From a virus, in the IMG/VR virus record IMGVR_UViG_3300025030_001168, positions 1-28,237 of that record: 28,237 nt of DNA; one strand, 5' to 3'. The position numbers and the translations under genes are program-made. The notes below the pieces were generated by a model that had not been told where the DNA came from, did no database searches, and was given only the letters and a program-made list of their open reading frames with translations. Positions 20,342-27,279 of this stretch are shown piece after piece (position 1 is the first letter of the stretch; every line of letters begins with the position of its first letter).

Positions 20342-22414
20342 ATGCCTGCAAGTAGTCAATCATATCAGGATGTGTCTCCTTTGAACGTCATTACTTCTAT
20401 TTCGGGTTCATTGGATCAAAAGGAATTAACCAAAGAAGAAATCGGAGAACTCAAGGAAAGAAACGAACAGCGTCAATTTCTTGAAAATATAGCTAAAGTT
20501 GCTCAAAAACACTCCGCAGATTCCAGACGCAGGTATGATTATGAGTGGATGGTGCGTGATTTATTCAGACGAGGTTATCAATTCTCCCGATACCAGCCAA
20601 ATACTCAGACGGTTATTTTAGCTTCCCGTCAGACTGCCAGAATCCCCATTAACATTGTAAATGCACAAATGAGAAGTATTGCTTCTCAGGTTACATCCTT
20701 CAGACCAAAGTTTGAGGTAATGCCCCGTTATACAACTACCGAATCGGAAATAAATGCCCGTTATAGTGGGAAACTTTTAGATTATCAGTTCGATCATCTC
20801 GCTATGAAGAAAAAGATAAAAGAAACTGTTATTGAAGGATTGATGTTTTCAGTCGGAGGCCCTTGGGAGATAGTTTATGACGAGGAAAAGAAAGAAATAG
20901 TTATTTGGAAAAGAGACCCGTTTGATTTTTATTTTGATTCCTTAGCAACCAGCCCCGAAGATGCTGAATTTCAAATCTCTGCTGTTAGAAGACCGCTTGG
21001 AGAAGTTATCTACAATGAAGAATACGATAAGTTTGCCCGTTCCGAAATAAGGGGTGGAGAATCACGTCTTGCGGTTTCCGAATACAAACAATTCATGCTC
21101 CAAGCCCTAAAATATGTTACTCAATATAACAAAGCAGAATCTCCAGAGATTATTTTATTCGATGGAAAGTTTAGAATAAGAGAGGAAGGGCAAAAACCTC
21201 ATCTTCGCAGAGTTGTATGGACTGACCAAAACTCAGTACCTCTGGTTTATGAGGATTTGGATACCAATGAGTACGATACGATTCTTTATCAGGCAGACTT
21301 AAATCCCAACGAGGTATATGGTGAGGGATGGATGAAACACGTCATGCCTTTGAATAGGGTGCTTAATTCCCTTGAATCTTCGGTATTTGATTACAACTAC
21401 AAGGTTGCTAAGGGAAGAATTGTTGTTGATAAAGATTCGGGAGTACGGGCAATACATAATGTTCATGGAGAAATAATTTCCAAAAAGAGAGGTTCTGAGG
21501 TACGGGCTTTGGATATGCCAGCACTTCCTATTGCAACAACAAATCAGGTAGAAAGAATTTACCGTTATATGGAAGATATTTCAGGAGTCCACGATTCTTC
21601 TCTAGGGAGGATGCCTCCTAATAGACAAAGTGGCGTAACCCTTAGTGAAATGAAACAATCTGATAGTACAAATCAAGATCACTTGGTAGATAATCTTGAA
21701 GACTTCTTAACTTTAGTTGCAAAAAAGATTCTACGCAAGATTTCCGAAAATTACAGTACGGTTAAAGTCATTCAAGACTTAGGTTATAAAGAAGAAGACG
21801 CAAAATACTTTGCCGTAGTGGGAAAAGATTTCAAATCTAAAAAAGGTGAACCAACTAACAAGTTTAAGATAGGCCCAGACTATGTTGACTTGGCAGTTAT
21901 AGGAACTGATAATAATATCCGTGTAACAATAGGTTCTTGGCTTGGATACACTAAGGAAATGATGCAGGAAAAAACCATCAAACTGTTACAGCTCGGAGCA
22001 ATAGACCAGTCAACATTCCTTAGACTTTGGGAGTTTGGAAATGTAGATTCAATTGTTCAGGAAACCAGAAGGGAACAGATGCTTAAATCAAGACTCCAGC
22101 AAAAACCAGGAGAAATGAAATCTGTTGACCCTCAAGTCGAAAATACAATGATTGTTCAGGAAGCAAAAGCTGTAATGCCAGACCCGCATGACGACCATTA
22201 TATTCACATAGCATATCATCAGGAAGCTCTCGGTCTGGGCGGAGATGAATTATTACAAAAACACATAGAGGCTCACCAAATGTATTTGGCTCAGGAGGAA
22301 GGTGCTCCTGTTCCCGCAGAACAGCCAGATATGGGAATGGAAGACCAACTCAGAAATCAACAGGTACAGGAACAGCAAATTCCGCCAAATGGACAACCAC
22401 CAGTAGTGGGTTAG
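20342..22414 (+). CDS. Portal protein, P22-like
   Basis: The 690-residue protein follows the terminase genes and has the size and order of large P22-type portals. Recognisable segments are an N-terminal helical region with YDYEWMVRDLFRRGYQF, ARIPINIVNAQMRSIASQVT (a portal stem-like core), DPFDFYFDSLATSPEDAEF, GEGWMKHVMPLNRVLNSLES, SGVTLSEMKQSDSTNQDHLV and a C-terminal Gln/Pro-rich tail. It forms the dodecameric DNA gate of the head. No SD precedes its ATG; a promoter-like element is 7 nt upstream. The family call is by resemblance; no single motif is decisive. Confidence 0.8.
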   Translation: MPASSQSYQDVSPLNVITSISGSLDQKELTKEEIGELKERNEQRQFLENIAKVAQKHSADSRRRYDYEWMVRDLFRRGYQFSRYQPNTQTVILASRQTARIPINIVNAQMRSIASQVTSFRPKFEVMPRYTTTESEINARYSGKLLDYQFDHLAMKKKIKETVIEGLMFSVGGPWEIVYDEEKKEIVIWKRDPFDFYFDSLATSPEDAEFQISAVRRPLGEVIYNEEYDKFARSEIRGGESRLAVSEYKQFMLQALKYVTQYNKAESPEIILFDGKFRIREEGQKPHLRRVVWTDQNSVPLVYEDLDTNEYDTILYQADLNPNEVYGEGWMKHVMPLNRVLNSLESSVFDYNYKVAKGRIVVDKDSGVRAIHNVHGEIISKKRGSEVRALDMPALPIATTNQVERIYRYMEDISGVHDSSLGRMPPNRQSGVTLSEMKQSDSTNQDHLVDNLEDFLTLVAKKILRKISENYSTVKVIQDLGYKEEDAKYFAVVGKDFKSKKGEPTNKFKIGPDYVDLAVIGTDNNIRVTIGSWLGYTKEMMQEKTIKLLQLGAIDQSTFLRLWEFGNVDSIVQETRREQMLKSRLQQKPGEMKSVDPQVENTMIVQEAKAVMPDPHDDHYIHIAYHQEALGLGGDELLQKHIEAHQMYLAQEEGAPVPAEQPDMGMEDQLRNQQVQEQQIPPNGQPPVVG

Positions 22415-22419
22415 TCGTC

Positions 22420-22448
22420 TTGACAGAAATATAAAAAAGATTTATATA
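22420..22448 (+). promoter_or_regulatory. Rightward promoter (leaderless)
   Basis: TTGACA (22420-22425) and TATATA (22443-22448) are 17 nt apart, with the ATG 6 nt after the -10 box and 35 nt from the -35 start. It lies in the short gap after the portal gene. Confidence 0.6.
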
Positions 22449-22454
22449 TAAGAT

Positions 22455-22712
22455 ATGAATCCAAATCAACCATCAGCTCAACAGGGAGGTCAATTACAAC
22501 AGCCAGACCAGGAACGAATACAACAAATCTACGAACAGTTAAGGGAAGTTTTAGTACAAGCTGTTCGGGAGGGTATTCCAGGAATGGATCAAGTATTGAA
22601 TATTCTAAATCAACAGCAGATAAAACTTGTAAATCCTAATGATGCTTTAGGACAACAACCAGCCACTCCGTCTAATCCTACACCAGCGGGCAGTTATTCG
22701 CCTTTTAAATAG
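22455..22712 (+). CDS. Gln/Pro-rich small protein
   Basis: This 85-residue protein is rich in Gln, Pro and Asn at both ends (MNPNQPSAQQGGQLQQPDQE) around a helical core (IQQIYEQLREVLVQAVREGI). Disordered ends and location next to the portal suggest a virion-associated or scaffold-like helper. Not recognised. It has its own promoter and no SD. Confidence 0.6.
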   Translation: MNPNQPSAQQGGQLQQPDQERIQQIYEQLREVLVQAVREGIPGMDQVLNILNQQQIKLVNPNDALGQQPATPSNPTPAGSYSPFK

Positions 22713-22717
22713 TAGGG

Positions 22718-22745
22718 TTGACAAAGACTTTGAGTAGTGTAAAAT
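22718..22745 (+). promoter_or_regulatory. Rightward promoter (leaderless)
   Basis: TTGACA (22718-22723) and TAAAAT (22740-22745) are 16 nt apart. The ATG at 22753 is 35 nt from the start of the -35 box and 7 nt after the -10 box. No SD is present. Confidence 0.65.
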
Positions 22746-22752
22746 TTAATCA

Positions 22753-22983
22753 ATGAAAAATATGATGCCAACGGCATATTCTCAGAAAATGAAAATGAAA
22801 GTAGATTCTGAGCATTATTTTAATCATCCAGATCAGGTTAAAGAAATGAAAGAATATTCTGATGTTTACCCAGTTGATGTTTTTGGCGGACATATTTCAG
22901 AGGATAAATCTCCAGATAATCTAAAAGCAACAGAAGCGTGTATTCAAGAAAGATTCGGATTAAAGGCAGGGGGTGAAGCGTAA
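22753..22983 (+). CDS. Hypothetical small protein
   Basis: This 76-residue protein (MKNMMPTAYSQKMKMKVDSE at the start) is unrecognised. It ends with RFGLKAGGEA and carries the SD of the next gene in its last codons. It probably starts a leaderless message. Confidence 0.6.
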   Translation: MKNMMPTAYSQKMKMKVDSEHYFNHPDQVKEMKEYSDVYPVDVFGGHISEDKSPDNLKATEACIQERFGLKAGGEA

Positions 22984-23265
22984 ATGGGAGCAACAAACAG
23001 TTTTTCAGGTAAATTTAGGTCAGGAACATTTGCAGGTGGTCAGGGGCCAGTTATGGGTCAAACCGTAACTAAGCAATCTGAAACAGGCGGAGTTCTTAAT
23101 CCTGCTACTTCTGGGAGAAATCTTAAAGCACAAAGTGGCAGTAGCGATCTCCTGGCAGCAGAGCCAAAAGAGAAGAATTTTGATTTACAATCTAAGCCTT
23201 ACGCAGCACCAGGAAATATAGAATTTAAACCAGATAATAAAGGCGAAGTTAGTAACCAGCCTTGA
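22984..23265 (+). CDS. Hypothetical Gly/Ser-rich protein
   Basis: This 93-residue protein is low in hydrophobic residues and rich in Gly, Ser, Asn and Lys (GATNSFSGKFRSGTFAGGQG), so it is probably disordered. GGGGGTG lies 7 nt upstream, and the ATG follows the previous stop directly. Location suggests a virion component. Not recognised. Confidence 0.55.
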   Translation: MGATNSFSGKFRSGTFAGGQGPVMGQTVTKQSETGGVLNPATSGRNLKAQSGSSDLLAAEPKEKNFDLQSKPYAAPGNIEFKPDNKGEVSNQP

Positions 23266-23372
23266 TTTATTTTACACAATACATTCGTAATTTGGAGAAC
23301 GTTACCAAATAGGAACTATCGCTTAAAATAGTAGACTCGTCCGCTTAATCGGCTGAAAGGAGGTGACGTAAC
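23266..23372 (+). promoter_or_regulatory. Leader of the scaffold gene with long SD site
   Basis: No coding frame is seen here. A small hairpin CCG-CTTAAT-CGG (23341-23352) precedes a long SD stretch GAAAGGAGGTGA (23355-23366). The only ATG in the scaffold frame is 27 nt past the SD, while an in-frame ATA is at 23373, at normal spacing. Confidence 0.5.
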
Positions 23373-24092
23373 ATAGATCCAATAGATAATATGTTACAAG
23401 GGGATGGTACCCCCGCTGCCCCACAAGCAGGAACAGACCAACAGGTTGACCCTATCCAACCGATAGAGCAACAATCTGAAGAAGAGGTTGAATTTAGTAA
23501 GCTATCTGGTTCCGCACAGGAACGGGTAAGGGAGTTAGTAAGAAGAGCAAAGGATGCAGAGGAAAGAGCACAACAAGCATATACTCCTCCGCCACCAGCT
23601 CCAGCACCACTGGCTTTCGACCAGAAGCAAGCTATTGAAACTCTATCTGGATTTGGTATTTCAACAGACGATAAAGTAGATAACAAAATCGCTGAAGGAA
23701 TTAACCAGGTCAGATGGGAACTCCGTAATACAAATCTTCAGCAAAAATACTCTGGGGAAAATAGTGAACCCAAATATGACCCAGCAGAAGTTGAAGATTA
23801 TATACGCACACATCCTCAATATAGATACTACGACCCAGAGGATGTCTTCAAGTTCAAAATGTTTCCAGATGAATTTTCAAATGTGGAAGCAACGAAACCA
23901 AAGCCTAAAGCTTCTAGCTTACGACCAACCAAAGCCCTAACCCGACAGGATGCCTTAACTCCTGAATATATAGAGGAAAGGTTAAAGGCAGAAGACGCTG
24001 ACACATGGTATGAGGCAAATAAAGACGAAATTAACAAAGTAGTCTACAATCATACCCAGCAATTCAAGGGAACAAACTTTGGAGGCAAGTAA
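23373..24092 (+). CDS. Probable scaffold protein; ATA start suspected
   Basis: The protein (239 residues from ATA 23373, 233 from ATG 23391) is acidic and rich in Gln, Glu and Pro, mostly helical, and lies immediately upstream of the major capsid gene, as scaffolds do. Segments include EEEVEFSKLSGSAQERVREL, YTPPPPAPAPLAFDQKQAIE and an end KDEINKVVYNHTQQFKGTNF. The SD GGAGG at 23359-23363 is 9 nt before ATA but 27 nt before ATG, so I prefer the ATA start (Met-DPIDNMLQGDG). That start is inference. Function is by position and composition. Confidence 0.65.
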   Translation: MDPIDNMLQGDGTPAAPQAGTDQQVDPIQPIEQQSEEEVEFSKLSGSAQERVRELVRRAKDAEERAQQAYTPPPPAPAPLAFDQKQAIETLSGFGISTDDKVDNKIAEGINQVRWELRNTNLQQKYSGENSEPKYDPAEVEDYIRTHPQYRYYDPEDVFKFKMFPDEFSNVEATKPKPKASSLRPTKALTRQDALTPEYIEERLKAEDADTWYEANKDEINKVVYNHTQQFKGTNFGGK

Positions 24093-24101
24093 AGCCTAAT
24101 T

Positions 24102-24148
24102 AACCTCTTCTACTAAGGAATTAAAACTTCTTTTAGGAGAGGTTTTTT
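24102..24148 (+). terminator. Rho-independent terminator before the capsid gene
   Basis: AACCTCTTCT (24102-24111) pairs with AGGAGAGGTT (24135-24144) with one G-T pair, followed by a run of T residues to 24148. It ends the scaffold message or reduces read-through into the capsid gene. Confidence 0.7.
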
Positions 24149-24154
24149 AATGAG

Positions 24155-24174
24155 AAATTTACACGTGTAAATTT
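24155..24174. promoter_or_regulatory. Perfect 20-bp palindrome in the capsid leader
   Basis: AAATTTACACGTGTAAATTT equals its own reverse complement. It lies 17 nt before the capsid ATG. It may be a protein operator or an mRNA 5' hairpin that protects the abundant capsid message. Confidence 0.55.
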
Positions 24175-24191
24175 ATGAAGGGAGGTGAATA

Positions 24192-25127
24192 ATGAAATTT
24201 TTAGAAAAAACATTAAGTTATAGTGAATGTTTGGGTCTCGGAGATGTGGATAGAAATTTCCACTACACGGGATTTACGACAATGACATCAGCAGTATTTC
24301 TTCCAACAGTTTGGAGCAGGGAGGTTGTGAGGGCTACTGAAAATGCTTTGGTGGCCGCAGGGCTTGTTAAGAGATATGATTATCTCGTACAGGGTCGTGG
24401 TCAGACAATAGATATTCCAAATATCTCGAACGCATTTACAGCACGTTCCAAAACCCAAGGAAGTGATGTTACCGATGACAATGTAACAGAAACTCAGACT
24501 CAGATAACTATCAACAACTGGTATTACAACTCGTTTATTATCGAGGATATTGTAAGTGTCCAGTCTATTTACGATCTTCGCAGCGAATATTCCAATAAGG
24601 CGGGATATAGCATAGCCAAGAAGGTCGATACAGACATAATGGGGACTTACTCATCTTGGACAAATACCGCAGTTGGAACATACGGAGTTGATATAGGAGA
24701 TTCTACTATAGTATCAGCGTATGAATCGCTGAATTTAGTGGATATGCCCTTAGAAGACAGGGCTATTATTGTTCACCCGAAACAAATTTCGGCAATAATG
24801 AAATTGGATAAATTCGTCAAAGCAGATTTTCAGGGCGAATACCAAAAGCCAACTCAAGTCAAGACAGGGCCAAACAACCGCTATTTGTGGGGACAGATTT
24901 ATGGTTTGCCAGTGTACTTTACCAATAATCTTCCTTCAACAGCGGGAACTCCTACTCAGTATCACAATTTGATTTTCCATAAGGAAGCTAGTGCATTAGC
25001 ACTTCAGCAAGCACCTAGATTACAGGCAGCTTACTGGTTAGTTTCTCTTGGATGGAGAGTTATAGTTGACACTGTTTACGGTTACACAGCTCTAAGGTTG
25101 ACAGGCGGAACAGAAATTCGCAGTTAG
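24192..25127 (+). CDS. Major capsid protein, probable HK97 fold
   Basis: The 311-residue protein follows the scaffold. The sequence is beta-rich with typical coat features: FLPTVWSREVVRATENALVA, QGRGQTIDIPNISNAFTARS, ITINNWYYNSFIIEDIVSVQ, IVHPKQISAIMKLDKFVKAD, LWGQIYGLPVYFTNNLP and a C-terminal GWRVIVDTVYGYTALRLTGG. Such patterns occur in short coat proteins of P22-like and other podoviruses that lack a delta domain. The SD GGGAGGTGAATA is ideal. Terminator and palindrome just upstream suggest separate control of its expression. Confidence 0.85.
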   Translation: MKFLEKTLSYSECLGLGDVDRNFHYTGFTTMTSAVFLPTVWSREVVRATENALVAAGLVKRYDYLVQGRGQTIDIPNISNAFTARSKTQGSDVTDDNVTETQTQITINNWYYNSFIIEDIVSVQSIYDLRSEYSNKAGYSIAKKVDTDIMGTYSSWTNTAVGTYGVDIGDSTIVSAYESLNLVDMPLEDRAIIVHPKQISAIMKLDKFVKADFQGEYQKPTQVKTGPNNRYLWGQIYGLPVYFTNNLPSTAGTPTQYHNLIFHKEASALALQQAPRLQAAYWLVSLGWRVIVDTVYGYTALRLTGGTEIRS

Positions 25128-25128
25128 G

Positions 25129-25803
25129 TTGTTAAATCAATCTAATCGGGCAGGTAAGTTCATTACTTATCCTGCTCACATGATAGCTGTTATCTTGCCG
25201 ACTAGGGGATTAGTGTTCTCGCAAGTCGAGGACAGTATTTCTCGTAATTTGGCAGGATACAATTATAAAATTTATCGTTCTTTTACATTGCCTATACCAG
25301 ATTGCCAGAACTTCTTAGTTGAAAAGGCATTAGAAGATAATCCGACACACATCTTATTTGTGGAGGAGGATACAGTCATGCCAGATGGAGGATTTAAACG
25401 TCTTCTTTCAGCAGATGCGGATATTGCTTGTATAGATTACGCAGTTAATGGATATTCGTGCATCACTAAAAACAGAGATGGAGAGATACTTTGGTGTGGG
25501 TTGGGAAGTACACTTGTCAAATCCGTAGTGTTTGATAAACTGGAGAAGCCATACTTTAGGTCGGACAAACTTCTGCTTCTGAATGTATGGCCTAACATTG
25601 AATGGATAGATGCAGGAGAACAGGGATACGGAGGACAAGATATTTATTTCTGTATAAAGGCAAGAGAAGCAGGATTTAAAATTAAACAAGTAGAAGGAGA
25701 ATGTGAGCACCTAAAATTAGTCAATCTTGGTAGGCCAGAGATTAATAAGGGCTTGCATCAAATTGAACAAAAAGAAATTATTAGTAAACATCAAATTTTA
25801 TGA
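25129..25803 (+). CDS. GT-A glycosyltransferase inserted behind the capsid gene
   Basis: The protein (224 residues from TTG 25129, or 207 from ATG 25180) begins its fold with MIAVILPTRGLVFSQVEDSI, a GT2-like start. It shows HILFVEEDTVMPDGGFKRLL, with the acidic EED metal site, and GEQGYGGQDIYFCIKAREAG, like the catalytic ED region of GT-A enzymes. SD support is weak for both starts; the family start favours 25180. A sugar-transfer enzyme within the head genes, just after the coat gene, suggests modification of the virion. It could also act with the leftward sugar genes. Confidence 0.75.
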   Translation: MLNQSNRAGKFITYPAHMIAVILPTRGLVFSQVEDSISRNLAGYNYKIYRSFTLPIPDCQNFLVEKALEDNPTHILFVEEDTVMPDGGFKRLLSADADIACIDYAVNGYSCITKNRDGEILWCGLGSTLVKSVVFDKLEKPYFRSDKLLLLNVWPNIEWIDAGEQGYGGQDIYFCIKAREAGFKIKQVEGECEHLKLVNLGRPEINKGLHQIEQKEIISKHQIL

Positions 25804-25824
25804 TATTGAAAGGGGGTGAGTAAC

Positions 25825-26175
25825 ATTCGATTTACATACGTAGCAAGCGATAATTCAGCTGGGGACGCACAGGTTCTTGGAAATGCTGGAGAAGATATTT
25901 TCGTAAGAAAAGTAGTCTTTGGTAATCCAGCAGACGGTAAGGTTACTAACTTTTACAATAAGAGAGTAGCACCAGGACACGCATCTGGAATGGGTTCGGT
26001 TTCAACAACTGATGTAGCATTACAGCACACTCAACCAACAGCAGCAGCTGGAAAAGATTGGGAAAGATTTCTTGATTTTACTGATGCACCTTTGCAATTA
26101 GACGGAGGTTCATTTCACACTGATGCAAGTGATGTAACAGTCATTTGGGAGCCAGTTGATGAGGCAAAACAGTAG
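25825..26175 (+). CDS. Small head protein; ATT start suspected
   Basis: This protein of about 116 residues is beta-rich (RFTYVASDNSAGDAQVLGNA, VTVIWEPVDEAKQ) and lies in the head module. It may be a decoration or fibre-like protein; no family recognised. A long SD GAAAGGGGGTGA (25808-25819) overlaps the only nearby GTG (25816), which would then lie inside the SD. The in-frame ATT at 25825 is 5 nt after it, which is normal spacing. I prefer ATT as start; this is inference. Confidence 0.6.
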   Translation: MRFTYVASDNSAGDAQVLGNAGEDIFVRKVVFGNPADGKVTNFYNKRVAPGHASGMGSVSTTDVALQHTQPTAAAGKDWERFLDFTDAPLQLDGGSFHTDASDVTVIWEPVDEAKQ

Positions 26176-26201
26176 TAATAGAGGGGTACCCTTTTATTAT
26201 T

Positions 26202-26232
26202 ATATCCTGTCCCTCATGGGGGATGGGAATAT
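26202..26232 (+). other. Hairpin in the leader of a head gene
   Basis: ATATCC (26202-26207) pairs with GG-A-ATAT (26226-26232) and TCCC (26210-26213) with GGGA (26220-26223). No T run follows, so it is not a terminator. It lies before the SD AAAGGAGG of the next gene and could be a processing or stabilising structure. Confidence 0.4.
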
Positions 26233-26255
26233 GATAAGAAAAGAAAGGAGGTTTT

Positions 26256-26525
26256 ATGGCGGCTTGGGATAAGTCGGAAACGGCTCTAATAGCAGCAACC
26301 AGTTCAGCTAAAGCAGCGACTTTTGAAAGTGGTATAAAGGAGGTACATATTATAGCTTCCGCAGATTCTTATATTAGTTTTGATGAAGATGTAGCTACAA
26401 CAAGCTCATTTTTGATAAAAGCAGGAGTGGAGGCACAACCATTCAGATTCGATGGAGGAGGGCCTTTAAAGATTTGGGCTATTACAGCAACTACGGCTAA
26501 TGTTTACATTTTAATAATAAGGTAA
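26256..26525 (+). CDS. Small head protein
   Basis: This 89-residue protein is beta-rich with alternating small residues (KEVHIIASADSYISFDED, TATTANVYILIIR). It has an ideal SD (AAAGGAGG, 7-8 nt upstream). Position suggests a head decoration or connector protein; not recognised. Confidence 0.6.
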   Translation: MAAWDKSETALIAATSSAKAATFESGIKEVHIIASADSYISFDEDVATTSSFLIKAGVEAQPFRFDGGGPLKIWAITATTANVYILIIR

Positions 26526-26526
26526 A

Positions 26527-27261
26527 ATGTCTAAGTCAAATTTAAATTTACAAACCGAAACTAGGGTATATCTTGATGAAGCGAGTCAAACGGATTTTCT
26601 TGATACAGAGGTTCAAGTAGCGATAAATAGGGCATATCAGGATGTCGCTGGGGCTGTTATGGATGTTTATGAAAGATGGTATGAAACTACCACTCCGTTT
26701 ACTTATGCTATTGTTGCTAACCAGCAGGAATATACGATTGATTCATCTCTAATTAAGGTTACGAGAGTTGAAATAAACTATAGTCCTACAACTTCAGGTT
26801 CTACTGCTGCCCGTGCCATACCCTTAAATGAAGATGAAATTCGGGGAAATCTCGGTAATACATCAACTGGCGGTTCTCACTTCTCAGCAGGATATTATCT
26901 ACATGGAAATATAGGAGCACAAAAAATAGGTTTTATTCCTATCCCTACTGTTGCAGATACTACTGGACAATCTATTTCCGTATGGGGGATAGCAGTTCCA
27001 TCAGACCTTTCAGCCGCTGGTGATAATGTGAACATTCCGTGGGCTGACAGATTTGCCTACTTAATTGCACTTCGAGCTGCTGCACAACTTCTTCGTAAAG
27101 GTCAACAGGAGGAAAATACAGCACAGAATTATATCAACGAATATGATAAAGGAATAGTACAGATGCAGACTTTTCTTAAAGACAGACAAAGTGATGACGG
27201 TCAATTTATAATTGACAGCACTTTAGAACAGATTGACTTCTCTACTACGGGAATTATATGA
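26527..27261 (+). CDS. Head-tail adaptor, P22 gp4-like
   Basis: The 244-residue protein has a helical start (TRVYLDEASQTDFLDTEVQV, AINRAYQDVAGAVMDVYERW), a beta middle (QQEYTIDSSLIKVTRVEIN) and helical end (RFAYLIALRAAAQLLRKGQQ). That is the shape of podovirus adaptor proteins that extend the portal, like gp4 of P22. Its place after the small head proteins and before a beta-rich tail protein fits. It begins right after the previous stop (TAA-AATG). Family call is moderate. Confidence 0.65.
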   Translation: MSKSNLNLQTETRVYLDEASQTDFLDTEVQVAINRAYQDVAGAVMDVYERWYETTTPFTYAIVANQQEYTIDSSLIKVTRVEINYSPTTSGSTAARAIPLNEDEIRGNLGNTSTGGSHFSAGYYLHGNIGAQKIGFIPIPTVADTTGQSISVWGIAVPSDLSAAGDNVNIPWADRFAYLIALRAAAQLLRKGQQEENTAQNYINEYDKGIVQMQTFLKDRQSDDGQFIIDSTLEQIDFSTTGII

Positions 27262-27279
27262 AAGGAGAATTTATAATTT

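Noticed and set aside
23345-23686. Long open frame on the minus strand, Cys/Ser/Ala-rich
   Set aside because: It is antisense to the scaffold gene, has no SD and its composition mirrors the complementary coding strand.
25098-25133. TTGACA near the end of the capsid gene as a promoter for the glycosyltransferase
   Set aside because: No acceptable -10 box at 16-18 nt and distance to possible starts does not match the 35-nt rule.
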